Shown piece by piece: positions 31,074 to 39,643 of a stretch of 64,000 bases of DNA. The notes beneath the pieces were generated by a model. It made no database searches. It saw only the letters and a list, made by a program, of their open reading frames with translations, and was not told where the DNA came from. Source of the DNA: Paraburkholderia sp. BL21I4N1 (GTDB taxonomy: Bacteria; Pseudomonadota; Gammaproteobacteria; Burkholderiales; Burkholderiaceae); NCBI RefSeq assembly GCF_002973525.1, contig NZ_PVEN01000002.1, positions 496,001-560,000 on the forward strand, given 5' to 3'. The position numbers and the translations under genes are program-made. Each line of letters starts with the position of its first letter. Position 1 is the stretch's first letter.

Positions 31074-33587
31074 CTACACCGTCGCCGGCTGCTGGGCGGT
31101 GGCCACCGGCGCCGCCACCACGCGCGGCGTCACGACCTCCGGCACCAGGCGGAGCTGGTTGGGCGTGAACGAGCGGAAGCCCCCGGTCCACTGCTTGCCA
31201 CGGCGGCGCAGGAAGCGCCACGTGTCCGGGGATTCGAGCAAGGCCTTCACGCGCTGGTGGTCCGCCGGGTTCTTCGCACGCACGACGTAGCCCGACGCCC
31301 AGAGGAATCGTCCGCCCAGATCCTCCGGCGTCACGTCCAGGGGGGCCATCGGGCCCTTGGCCATGCACGGCACCAGCAGCAGGCGCTCACTCGGGGCGAA
31401 CGTGTAGAGCCCTTGCTTACGACCGAAGGCATACCACGCCCCGTAACCGCGCAGGTCTCCACCGTCGCGGGCGTGCAGACGCGCATAGTGGTCACGGAAC
31501 CAGTCCAGTACCTCGGGCTCCATCCCCGGCTCCGGGATCACGTTAAGCGACGCGTCGTACGGGCAGAGCAGGCGGTCGGCCCGCTGCGCGTCGGCGAGCG
31601 TCTTCACCTTGGTGAGCTTCAGGAACAGCGGGGCGGCGGCCAGCGGCAGGCGCACCGGGCGACCGTGGACGTTCGACGCGTGCACCACGTCCCCGTCGAC
31701 CGTCCAGTTCTCGACCGCGTACGCCTCGTTGGCGTTGGTGTTGACCCCCACCAGCACCTCGGCGAGGACGCCCAGCGTGGTGGCGTCCGGGTCCACCGCA
31801 TCGCCCGGCATCGCCGGATCGAGCGCCCATGCCGCCGGGCCCATGGCCTCCTCGCTCTGGCGGAACGCCACCGTCCACGGGGCGTTGCTCTCGTGCGGCA
31901 TGTCCGTGCGGAACAGCACGGGCGCCTGGGTGGCCGGGCCGGTCACCACAATGGCGGTGAGGACGCTGGCCCCCTGCGGACCGAGGAAGACGCGGCGGTG
32001 CTCGAAATCGATCACCGAGCGCACGCGCGGGCGCAGCAGGACCCGCAGCGCGGTCCCGGCCGTGGTCCGCATCCACGCGTTCGGGGCGATGATCACCGAG
32101 CGGGTGGACTGGCGTTGCGCCAGCTCAAAGAAGGCCTGGTACAGGTCGGCCGTCCCCTTGGCGCACGTGCTGAACGACGCGCGCACACGGGCGGCGTAGT
32201 TCGCCGGCAGCTTGCCCAGCCCCACGTAGGGCGGGTTGGCGATCGTCGCGTCGAACGTGCGGTCCGACCAGCCGGCGAACAGGGCATCGCCGACGCGGGC
32301 GTTCAGATCCGACGTCACCCCATGGCTGGCGAAGTACGCGCGGTACAGGTCCGTGAGGTCCTGCACCGCCTGACCGTCGAGATCGCTGACGAACAGTTTT
32401 TCCTCGCAGTACCGCGCGACCTGCTCGTGGGTGAGGCCACGGGCCAGCCAGTGGTCGACCATGGCGAAGACCAGCGAGCCGCGACCGCACGACGGTTCCA
32501 GCACGGTCTCGTGGGGCTGCAGACGCGCAAGGTCGACCATCGTGCGGGCCAGTTCGAACGGGGTGTAGACGACACCGCCGACCATGCGTCCCTGGGCGTC
32601 CATGCCCGACAGGCGGACCAGGTCGGCGATGCGCTCGTATACGGCCGGGATGGTCATGGGGGCGACGGCCGGCTCTGCCACCGACTCAGCCGGTTCCTCG
32701 GCGGCCGGCTGGACCACCACCTCGGCGACGTCCGCGAACCAGTCGGTGGTGGCGAACCAGCGATCGACCCCGGCCCGCTCGTAGGCCTGCACCATTTCAC
32801 CGTTGGCGATGCTCGGGTTCCCCGCGACGCAGGCCTTGATCGGGGCCCAGTCGATGGCCTCGAAGTCGGCGCGGACCTCGGCGACCCGGGTCCGGTCGGT
32901 CACGCGCACGAAGCGGTGGGACCCCTGACCGAGGTGCTCGGCGTCGAGGTCCTTCACGCGACCGGCGTGAACGCCGACGCGCTGAATCGCGAAGTCGGCG
33001 GTGTGACGCTGGGCGTAGGGCACGAACGCGAAATCCGAGTGCTTGGTCGGCAGCACGGTCAGCGGGCGTTGCTCCTCGCAGCGTTCCCACACCTGGAAGA
33101 CCGTGGGCACCTCGGCGGGCTGGCCCTCGAAGACGAACGCGTCGAGCGGCAGCACCTCCTCGTGGGCGAGGTGGAACGCGCGGTCGAGCTGGTTCTGGAC
33201 CGACGGCTTTTGCCACGAGCGCGGGACGATGAACGCGATGCGTTCGGCGCGCAGCTCGGCGCAGCGGTTGAAGAACGCGACGTCGTGCTTGAACGGCGGG
33301 TTGCCGACCACCACCAGCGGGCGATCGTCACCGGCCGGGGGCGTCCAGCTCAGGAAATCCGCCTGGACGGCCCCCGGGCACTTCGGGTCGAGGTCGACCC
33401 CGAGGGCGTCCGGCGGGAGCAGCGACAGGAACGCGCCGGTGCCGCACGACGGCTCGAGCCAGCGCACCTCGCCGGACCAGCGGTCCCCGAGGTGCTCGGC
33501 GATCAGCTCGTCGAAAAGGCGTTGAGCGAGTTGGGGGTTGGTGTAAAACTGGTCGAGATCACGACCGACGTTGTTGGAGGTCTTCAC
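31074..33587 (-). CDS. protein with two tandem N6-adenine methylase domains, 837 aa
   Basis: Two complete SAM-methylase signatures sit in one chain. Domain 1 has QFYTNPQLAQRLFDELI, EPSCGTGAFL at about residue 46 and NPPF near 94. After an acidic linker (about 290-315), domain 2 has VYTPFELARTMVDLA, EPSCGRGSLVFAM near 361 and NPPYVG near 450. The last ~250 residues resemble the target-recognition part of Type IIG/BREX-like methylases (GVNTNANEAYAVEN.., VPCMAKG.., FLRRRGKQWTGGFRSFTPNQL). No nuclease or helicase is fused. Possibly an anti-restriction or defence methylase. Divergent from 33770 with a class B element between them. Confidence 0.75.
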   Translation of the reverse strand: MKTSNNVGRDLDQFYTNPQLAQRLFDELIAEHLGDRWSGEVRWLEPSCGTGAFLSLLPPDALGVDLDPKCPGAVQADFLSWTPPAGDDRPLVVVGNPPFKHDVAFFNRCAELRAERIAFIVPRSWQKPSVQNQLDRAFHLAHEEVLPLDAFVFEGQPAEVPTVFQVWERCEEQRPLTVLPTKHSDFAFVPYAQRHTADFAIQRVGVHAGRVKDLDAEHLGQGSHRFVRVTDRTRVAEVRADFEAIDWAPIKACVAGNPSIANGEMVQAYERAGVDRWFATTDWFADVAEVVVQPAAEEPAESVAEPAVAPMTIPAVYERIADLVRLSGMDAQGRMVGGVVYTPFELARTMVDLARLQPHETVLEPSCGRGSLVFAMVDHWLARGLTHEQVARYCEEKLFVSDLDGQAVQDLTDLYRAYFASHGVTSDLNARVGDALFAGWSDRTFDATIANPPYVGLGKLPANYAARVRASFSTCAKGTADLYQAFFELAQRQSTRSVIIAPNAWMRTTAGTALRVLLRPRVRSVIDFEHRRVFLGPQGASVLTAIVVTGPATQAPVLFRTDMPHESNAPWTVAFRQSEEAMGPAAWALDPAMPGDAVDPDATTLGVLAEVLVGVNTNANEAYAVENWTVDGDVVHASNVHGRPVRLPLAAAPLFLKLTKVKTLADAQRADRLLCPYDASLNVIPEPGMEPEVLDWFRDHYARLHARDGGDLRGYGAWYAFGRKQGLYTFAPSERLLLVPCMAKGPMAPLDVTPEDLGGRFLWASGYVVRAKNPADHQRVKALLESPDTWRFLRRRGKQWTGGFRSFTPNQLRLVPEVVTPRVVAAPVATAQQPATV

Positions 33588-33642
33588 GAGGTCCGCTCCG
33601 AAGTGGGTGGACCTCTACTTTTTTCTCCCACACCTCCTGAGC

Positions 33643-33734
33643 TGAGTCGCTCCCCGCACGGGGCCTGGACCGCTTCGCGACTCACCGCCCGGTGCCCCGC
33701 GTCCCGCAAGGGCGTCCGCCCGTCGCGCTACAAT
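33643..33734 (+). promoter_or_regulatory. class B element, upstream of 33770
   Basis: TGAGTCG (33643-33649), 28 nt, CGACTCA (33678-33684); TACAAT -10 at 33729-33734, 44 nt further, twice the spacing of the other copies. The intergenic region also serves the divergent methylase gene. Confidence 0.6.
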
Positions 33735-33769
33735 CCCTGGAACAACACGACCAGCAGACCGGGGGCGAG

Positions 33770-35251
33770 ATGGCGACAGGCAAGGCAGCAGGCAAGGCGA
33801 ACGCAGCGACCAAAACGAAGCGAACGGAGAATCACGCGTACGACTGGAAGCCCGTGCGGGGCAAGGCGTGGTCGCGCACAATGCGCTCGACGGTGGAGCG
33901 GGTGCTCAACCGGTCGGAGGACCTGCCGCCCCGGCTGCGAGAGCCGCACTTCCGCGCGCATCTGCTGCTGTCGTTGAAGCACATCGTCGGCGACGGACCC
34001 GACGTCGAGGACGGCAAGGGCACGGTCTGGGAGATCTCGGGTCGGCGGATGGACAAGCTCAACGAGGGGCAGCGTGAGAAGGATGGCGGCGCCACGGGCA
34101 ACGCCTGGACCCGGTGGGAGAACGGGGCGAACGTCCCGTCCGAGGACAAGATCCGCGGCACCTTTGGGCTCTTCCCGGGCCACGAGACGGTGCTGGGCAC
34201 CGACCACGACGGCAATCCCTTTAAGGCGATCGACGTGGGGTTCGCGGAGCTGTACTGGTCGGTCGGCCCGTGCGCGGACGACACCGTGACGCCCATACCG
34301 CTCTGGGCGATGATGGGCTGCGACACCTCGACCGCGGCGCTCTGGGTCCCCGTCCTGCGCTACCACGACGGCAGTGGCGAGGACGGCCATGCGGTCGCGG
34401 ACCACCTGGACACCGGCGTGGCGTTCGTCCGTTCGGACGCGCCGGTGCCTAGCGGAGCAAAGGCAGAACCCAGGGCCACGCCATCACCAGCGTTGGAAGG
34501 CAAGGCGCGCATCGAGGCGACGCGTCAGAACCTCAAGCTGTTGCTGAACCGCTCGGGCGAACCGAACGGTGAGGGTGCGTCCGACGATGCGTCGGGCGGG
34601 CGCTCGATGTTCCCCAAGCCTGGATTCACCCCATCGCCGGACGCGGCGCCGTCAGCGTTCGACGGCCCGGCGCGCGCCGCGAACCTGCGTCTGAACCGGC
34701 GTCCCTTGCTCAACCCCGATCTCTCACCGGCGGAGCAGGTCATGCTCCTCAAGGCGAACACCAGCCACCAGGCGCAGCAGCTCAGCGAGCTGGGCGCGGA
34801 CGGCTTTTTGCACCTGATGGGCGTTGACAGCATCGAGCCAGCGGGCGAGGGGAGCGCGCTCAGCGTGGGCGATGTGATCGTGCTGGCCCTGGCCACCACC
34901 TTCGCCAAGGGCGAGCGGGGCGACCTGCGCAGCCGTCTGGAAGACCCGGTCTTCACGGCGCTGCGCGAGCGGCACCGCAAGATCGTCCGGTGGGCTCAGG
35001 CGTTCGGGATTGAGGCGGCCGTGCGTCGCTGGCTGCGCACGCTGCACAGCGACTACCTGGACCGCAACGGCCACGCGTTCCTGCCGATGGAGACACCGGC
35101 ACGTCCGGACGAGGAGCTGGTGTACGACCGCGACGACCCGGAAGCGGAGTACCAGGCATACGAGGACAACGTGCCCACCGTCACCGCCGAGCGCGCCCGT
35201 CCGGGGCGTTTGAGCGGCGACCAGCGGCTTTCCCGTCGGCGCAAGGCCTGA
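33770..35251 (+). CDS. hypothetical protein, possible regulator, 493 aa
   Basis: The first 20 residues are basic (MATGKAAGKANAATKTKRTE). About residues 115-140 read GNAWTRWENGANVPSEDKIRGTFGLFPG, which looks like the second half of an XRE-type helix-turn-helix (s-x-W-x-x-WE-x-G-x-x-P). The middle is low-complexity and the C-terminal 150 residues are helical with acidic ends. The ATG has GGGGGCGAG before it. No family recognised. Its control by the first class B element and a putative DNA-binding motif make it a candidate class B regulator, by inference. Confidence 0.55.
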   Translation: MATGKAAGKANAATKTKRTENHAYDWKPVRGKAWSRTMRSTVERVLNRSEDLPPRLREPHFRAHLLLSLKHIVGDGPDVEDGKGTVWEISGRRMDKLNEGQREKDGGATGNAWTRWENGANVPSEDKIRGTFGLFPGHETVLGTDHDGNPFKAIDVGFAELYWSVGPCADDTVTPIPLWAMMGCDTSTAALWVPVLRYHDGSGEDGHAVADHLDTGVAFVRSDAPVPSGAKAEPRATPSPALEGKARIEATRQNLKLLLNRSGEPNGEGASDDASGGRSMFPKPGFTPSPDAAPSAFDGPARAANLRLNRRPLLNPDLSPAEQVMLLKANTSHQAQQLSELGADGFLHLMGVDSIEPAGEGSALSVGDVIVLALATTFAKGERGDLRSRLEDPVFTALRERHRKIVRWAQAFGIEAAVRRWLRTLHSDYLDRNGHAFLPMETPARPDEELVYDRDDPEAEYQAYEDNVPTVTAERARPGRLSGDQRLSRRRKA

Positions 35252-35360
35252 CGTCCAGCGGCTCCGCACCCTGGTGCCGACCACCGATCCGCACCCCGGC
35301 CCCCAGCCCGGGTTCCCCGGGGTTTTCCGCCCCGGGACCGCTGACCCTCTCCCCACCATG

Positions 35361-35429
35361 TGAGTTGCGCGGCGTCCAAACCAGGACGCGGGCGTAACTC
35401 AGCCTGGGCGACCCGCCCACCGACACTGG
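35361..35429 (+). promoter_or_regulatory. class B element, upstream of 35462
   Basis: TGAGTTG (35361-35367), 27 nt, TAACTCA (35395-35401), 22 nt, CACTGG (35424-35429). Most diverged arms of the six, but spacing kept. Confidence 0.6.
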
Positions 35430-35461
35430 TCTCCGAAGAAAACAACGTCACGGTGACCAGC

Positions 35462-35779
35462 ATGACCCAGCAGACCACGTCCTCCGCGTTCCCGAACGAT
35501 CGCCCCGGTCCGATGGTGGACGTCAAACCCCTGATCGAGCAGTCCTGCACCCGCGTCCCGTCGTGGGTGGCGCAGGTACTGGTGCCGCACGGCACGTTCG
35601 AGCAGTGCGGCCAGCAGGTGGACCGCAACCTCCCGATCGCCAGCCCGAACTACGCCGAGGCCCTCTGGTGGTCGCTCCTGCTGCGCATCCTGCAGGACGG
35701 CTCGGGCCGCATCGTGGTGCGGATGCCCATCAACGACATGGAGAGCATCGACGGTTGGGATCCGCTGATCGCCGACTGA
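35462..35779 (+). CDS. hypothetical protein, 105 aa
   Basis: Unrecognised soluble protein: a 20-residue polar start, then VKPLIEQSCTRVPSWVAQVLVPHGTFEQC and a helix-strand end (YAEALWWSLLLRILQDGSGRIVVRMPIND). The ribosome site is poor, so the exact start is uncertain; ATG 35462 lies 33 nt after the class B -10, as in its sister genes. It is followed after 24 bp by the next class B element. Confidence 0.55.
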   Translation: MTQQTTSSAFPNDRPGPMVDVKPLIEQSCTRVPSWVAQVLVPHGTFEQCGQQVDRNLPIASPNYAEALWWSLLLRILQDGSGRIVVRMPINDMESIDGWDPLIAD

Positions 35780-35792
35780 TCGTTGGTTCGCA

Positions 35793-35874
35793 TCGCCCAG
35801 CGCTTGAGTCGTGCCACGCGCTGGGCGACCCCCTCCCGACGACTCAAGCCGACCCGCTCGGGCCGCAACACTTC
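35793..35874 (+). promoter_or_regulatory. class B element with interleaved inverted repeats, upstream of 35903
   Basis: Nine-base arms TTGAGTCGT (35804-35812) and ACGACTCAA (35839-35847), inner spacing 28 nt; 22 nt later CACTTC (35869-35874). A second inverted repeat, CGCCCAGCG (35793-35801) and CGCTGGGCG (35818-35826), interleaves with it. Confidence 0.65.
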
Positions 35875-35902
35875 CCCGGTTTCACATCACCAAGGACCCA
35901 CC

Positions 35903-37039
35903 ATGCCCTTTTGCCATCTGGACCTCATCACGCTCCCCGCCGAGATCCCGTCGGACCCGGACGAACGCGCGTCGTTTTGCCAGCTCGTCACCGACCTGCT
36001 GGCCAACCCCAAGGCCAAGCCGGGGACCTACCGTCACCACGGCGTGCCGTTGGTCCACCACGCGGTGCGCACCAGGAACCTGGCGGCGCTTCAGCTCCTC
36101 GGGCGCGGCGGGGTCGACCTGAACAAGCCGTTCCGGGACGTGGTGGACGGCACGCCGGCGGCGTTCACCCTGACGGCGTTGGAGGAAGCCATGCTGCGCG
36201 AAGACATCGGTCTGGTGACGGCGCTGTTCGAGGCGGGGCTGGACCCGATGGTTCTGAACGAGCAGAAGATCAACAAGCGGCCGTACCGCGCGCTGCTGCG
36301 CATGGGGAAGGAGCCCAGCGTCGAGATGGTCGACACGCTGCTGGACACGTTGGCGGGCGCCGCCGAGCTGCAAGCGCTTGACATGACCCGCGCCATGGTC
36401 TTGGGGTTCTTCCGCTGGAAGTTGCCGTATGTCGACCTGGTGGAGCATCTGCTGGCTCGCATCAAGTGGGAATGGGTGCGCACGCCGATCGCCACCGCTG
36501 CGCTGACGAGGTTGGGGGACACGCTGGCCAGCCACAAGCACGTGACGATTCACCGGTTCGTGCCGATCCTGCTGGCCGCGGGCGCGGAGGTGTATCCCGA
36601 GGTGCTGGTGGACGTGGTGGATCGCATCCGTCCGAACGCGGCGCGCGCCAAGACGTTGGACCTGCTGCTGGCCGCCGGTGCAGATCCGCACGAAGAGGTG
36701 ACGCCTGACAGCGGTCCCCCGTGGACGACTGCGTGCCTCACCGCGATCGTCAAGGGCGATGAGGTGGCGATCGACCGCTTCATCGGCACCGGTGAGCAGG
36801 GCAAGGCGTCGCTCCAGATTCTCCGGGAGCAGTTCGACGACAACACCGGCGGGTGGATGGCGTGGTTCAACCGGCCCTCCGGATGGGTGACGCAGGCCGG
36901 GCGTCAGGCGTACCTCGGGGTGCGTCGCCGCTTCATCGCGCTGGAAGTTGAGGAGCTGGCCGTGGTGGCAGACGCAGCGCTCGCCGAGGCCAAAGGGGCT
37001 GCAGCGCCCGAAACGGCACGGGTGCGCGCCCGTTTGTAG
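35903..37039 (+). CDS. degenerate ankyrin-repeat protein, 378 aa
   Basis: At least four ankyrin-like units are seen: GVPLVHHAVRTRNLAALQLLGRGGVDLN, GLVTALFEAGLDPM, IHRFVPILLAAGAEVYPEV and ARAKTLDLLLAAGADPHEE. Others between them are too divergent to place. The C-terminal 80 residues contain TGGWMAWFNRPSGWVTQAGRQAYLGVRRRF, an unusual tryptophan-rich segment. Ankyrin units mediate protein contacts, so a binding role is probable. No signal peptide. ATG start 29 nt after the class B -10. Confidence 0.65.
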   Translation: MPFCHLDLITLPAEIPSDPDERASFCQLVTDLLANPKAKPGTYRHHGVPLVHHAVRTRNLAALQLLGRGGVDLNKPFRDVVDGTPAAFTLTALEEAMLREDIGLVTALFEAGLDPMVLNEQKINKRPYRALLRMGKEPSVEMVDTLLDTLAGAAELQALDMTRAMVLGFFRWKLPYVDLVEHLLARIKWEWVRTPIATAALTRLGDTLASHKHVTIHRFVPILLAAGAEVYPEVLVDVVDRIRPNAARAKTLDLLLAAGADPHEEVTPDSGPPWTTACLTAIVKGDEVAIDRFIGTGEQGKASLQILREQFDDNTGGWMAWFNRPSGWVTQAGRQAYLGVRRRFIALEVEELAVVADAALAEAKGAAAPETARVRARL

Positions 37040-37065
37040 CCCAGCGGGCAGGCCAGCCCTGGGCG

Positions 37066-37135
37066 TGAGTCGCGACACCCCGGGGGCGACCTTGGGCTCA
37101 CGACTCAACCAGGGCGGACCCCCTCGCGATACTGA
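37066..37135 (+). promoter_or_regulatory. class B element, upstream of 37169
   Basis: TGAGTCG (37066-37072), 28 nt, CGACTCA (37101-37107), 22 nt, TACTGA (37130-37135). About 105 bp from 37066 are nearly identical to 38285-38388. Confidence 0.7.
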
Positions 37136-37168
37136 ACCCATCGACACCACACACCACGGAGCAACCCC

Positions 37169-38269
37169 ATGACCGCCACGAACATCGCAGCAATCCTTCG
37201 CCCGATCACGTCGATCGACCAGTTGATGAAGGAGGCTGATGCCCTGATTCAGTGCTACTTCAAGCGTGAAATCGCGCAAGAAAAGGCACACTGCCTGCTG
37301 GACAAAAGGTTGATGGCGGCGGCGCTGGAAACGATCGGTGGCCCCGACGCCGCCACCGCTGTTCTGAATGCGGCTGTGGCACTGGACCACCCTGCATTCG
37401 TAAGGGAACTGCTCGATGCTGGTGCGAATCCCGACGGTCTCAAGTTCGGCGGGTACGGCCCGGAAAGCACGGACTGCCCCCTCGCCACGGCGATCTTCGA
37501 CATCTTTGAAAGCAGCAGCGCGTCCATCATCAACATGCTGCTGATCGAAGGGGCTACGCCGGACCGTCGGCGCACCGGCGACACCCTTCTGCACGCACTC
37601 GCACGCGGCGGAGACCTGCTGGGCGCCGACCCGGCCCGCGAGCAATGCTTCCATTGGATGGTAGCTGCCGGTTGGGTGGTGAACGCTCGCAACGACGAGG
37701 GCGCTACCCCTCTGATCGAAGCGGCCAATCTGGGTAACCACTACGCGGTCGCGGCACTGATCGCGTTGGGCGCCGACGTCCATGCCATCGACGTCTATGG
37801 GTACAACGCCCTCGACATGGCCATGAAGAGCGTGGATCACCGCAATGTCGCGGCCGACTTCGGCGCCTGCGTTGAAGTGCTGGTCGGCGCTGGGGCGAAA
37901 CCGTGCAAGCCGTGCGGTGACGATTACCACGTAGAGCGGGAACGCTTGCGCGCGCAGTATGCCCAGATCGTCCAGCTTATCAAGGCCAACGTCGATCTCA
38001 CCGAGCTGGCGCAGCTCCTCGACAAGGGGCAATACCTCGAATCTCGGGTGGATAACGAGGGCGCCACGCCCCTGATCATCTCCGCCAAGCACGGCAACCA
38101 CAATGTTTTGACCTTCCTGATGGGGCGTGGGGCAAACATCAACGCGGTGGATCACAACGGCCTGAACGCTCTGGACCATGCGGTGGGCGCGGTACGCCAG
38201 TGCCGCTCGGAGCTGCTGCTCAGCATGGCGATGGCCACGCAGCCGGTAGGTGCGTCGCGCAGTTTGTAG
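37169..38269 (+). CDS. ankyrin-repeat protein, 366 aa
   Basis: Clear ankyrin repeats: a central pair (NDEGATPLIEAANLGNHYAVAALIALGADVHAIDVYGYNALDMAM) and a C-terminal pair (DNEGATPLIISAKHGNHNVLTFLMGRGANINAVDHNGLNALDHAV) that are near copies of each other, plus weaker N-terminal units (AALDHPAFVRELLDAGANPDGL). The pairs suggest duplication within the gene. Cytoplasmic; presumably a protein-binding scaffold. CACGGAGCAACCCC precedes the ATG. Confidence 0.75.
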   Translation: MTATNIAAILRPITSIDQLMKEADALIQCYFKREIAQEKAHCLLDKRLMAAALETIGGPDAATAVLNAAVALDHPAFVRELLDAGANPDGLKFGGYGPESTDCPLATAIFDIFESSSASIINMLLIEGATPDRRRTGDTLLHALARGGDLLGADPAREQCFHWMVAAGWVVNARNDEGATPLIEAANLGNHYAVAALIALGADVHAIDVYGYNALDMAMKSVDHRNVAADFGACVEVLVGAGAKPCKPCGDDYHVERERLRAQYAQIVQLIKANVDLTELAQLLDKGQYLESRVDNEGATPLIISAKHGNHNVLTFLMGRGANINAVDHNGLNALDHAVGAVRQCRSELLLSMAMATQPVGASRSL

Positions 38270-38284
38270 GCCGGCAGGCGGGCA

Positions 38285-38354
38285 TGAGTCGCGGGACCCC
38301 GGGGGCGACCTTGGGCTCACGACTCACCCAGGGCGGACCCCCTCGCGATACTGA
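38285..38354 (+). promoter_or_regulatory. class B element, upstream of 38389
   Basis: TGAGTCG (38285-38291), 28 nt, CGACTCA (38320-38326), 22 nt, TACTGA (38349-38354). Near-identical to the 37066 copy including the leader. Confidence 0.7.
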
Positions 38355-38388
38355 ACCCATCGACACCACACACCCACGGAGCAACCCC

Positions 38389-38733
38389 ATGACCACCAGC
38401 ATCGCCAACGCGTCCCTCTGCTGCGCAGCGTTTTTCGGCGACCTCGACGCGATCCGCTCCTACCTCGACGACGGGGCAGACGTCAACGGCGCGTTGACGA
38501 ACAACGCCGGAGAAGCGCTCACCCCGCTGATGTGGGCCAGCGCCGGCGGCCAGATTGAAGCGATGTACCTGTTGCTCGCCCTCGGGGCATCGCCGACCTT
38601 CACCGATCCGCAGACCGGCGTGACGGCGCTGCACTGCGCAGCCATGTCCAACCAGCCGGAAGCGGTGGCGGTGCTGAAGGCCTACGTGGCGGACCACCAC
38701 GCCTTGGCGCAACACAACCGCGGCACGACCTGA
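38389..38733 (+). CDS. short ankyrin-repeat protein, 114 aa
   Basis: Three ankyrin units fill the protein: LCCAAFFGDLDAIRSYLDDGADVNG, EALTPLMWASAGGQIEAMYLLLALGASPTF, and GVTALHCAAMSNQPEAVAVLKAYVA. No additional domain. A 19-codon frame (38733-38792) overlaps its stop by ATGA and may be a gene remnant or translational tail. Confidence 0.75.
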   Translation: MTTSIANASLCCAAFFGDLDAIRSYLDDGADVNGALTNNAGEALTPLMWASAGGQIEAMYLLLALGASPTFTDPQTGVTALHCAAMSNQPEAVAVLKAYVADHHALAQHNRGTT

Positions 38734-38844
38734 TGAAGCCCATCGACCTGAGCAAACCGGGCGCGGCGGCGCACGCGCTGCTGAGCCGCTGAACCCTGAA
38801 ACGTCTTAACCAACCACCAGTTTTTCACACCAAGGAGCTTGACC

Positions 38845-39399
38845 ATGGCCACCCAGATCCAATGCACGTCCGCGGAGCTGCCGAACCTCATGCCGTTGCT
38901 CGCCACGCTGACCGATTTCACGTTGAACGTGATCCCGGCGTCGATCACCACCGCCGCGCAGGCCGCTCAGGCGGTCGTACAGCTGGTGGTTCCCGTTCCG
39001 GTGGCGCAGGTGGCAGCACCCGTTGCCCCGGTGGCTTCCGTGGCCCCGGCGGAGGACGTATCGACCATGGGCACGGCGGAGGTGATGGAGCTGTTCGGCT
39101 ACGTCACGCCGCAAGCGGTGGCGGACCTGATGCAGCGCGCCGAGATCCCGGCGATTCAGCGCGGGCGCAACAACTACTACGACCGTGCCAAGGTGCTGGC
39201 CCTGAAGAAGTTGTACAGCGAGACGTTCAGCTTGTCCGAAGCGTCGGAGCTGGTGGGCTACAAGAACCCGTCGGGCCTGTTGCTGCACATCGGGCAGCGC
39301 CGCATCACGCCGACCATGGTGGCGGGCCACATGCGCTTTCAGATGAAGGACATCGAGCAGTTCGAAAAGCTGCGCGGCCCGGTACGCCGCCACTGGTAA
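38845..39399 (+). CDS. double helix-turn-helix DNA-binding protein, 184 aa
   Basis: After an alanine/valine-proline-rich N-terminal third (about residues 35-70) come two MerR/excisionase-type HTH units: MGTAEVMELFGYVTPQAVADLMQRAEIPAIQRGRNNYYDRAKVLALKK and LSEASELVGYKNPSGLLLHIGQRRITPTMVAGHMRFQMKDIEQFEKL. The ATG is fixed by CCAAGGAGCTTGACC. It has the same two-HTH plan as 8502-9167. Being the clearest DNA-binding protein inside the class B block, it is a candidate regulator of that block (inference). It has no class B element of its own and may be read through from 38389. Confidence 0.65.
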   Translation: MATQIQCTSAELPNLMPLLATLTDFTLNVIPASITTAAQAAQAVVQLVVPVPVAQVAAPVAPVASVAPAEDVSTMGTAEVMELFGYVTPQAVADLMQRAEIPAIQRGRNNYYDRAKVLALKKLYSETFSLSEASELVGYKNPSGLLLHIGQRRITPTMVAGHMRFQMKDIEQFEKLRGPVRRHW

Positions 39400-39643
39400 G
39401 CACGGCATCGCGCACCACCCGCAGCACCGCATCCCTAGCTCCACGCGCAGCACCCAGCGCCACGGCGCTCTCCCTCGCGACACGTCCGGGTCCCTCCGGA
39501 GAAATCGCCCCGGTTCGTCGGGGGCACCACACCGTCCCACCTCGCTGACCTCCAACCGCCATCACCGGGAGACCCCATGGCCACGCACCACCGCATCCTC
39601 GGCACGCCGTACGCGCGCCGTCCAGGCGTCGGCCGCCCGTTCC

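Noticed and set aside
33643..33684. Class B inverted repeats as CRISPR or terminators
   Set aside because: Only pairs of 7-9-bp arms with a non-repeated 27-28-nt centre, no T runs, always upstream of genes; no repeat-spacer array exists in the window.
31257..33977. Long open frame opposite the tandem methylase, and similar long frames opposite 10777, 35903 and 58584
   Set aside because: Arg/Gly/Pro/His-rich shadow translations caused by high GC at third positions; no domains or ribosome sites.
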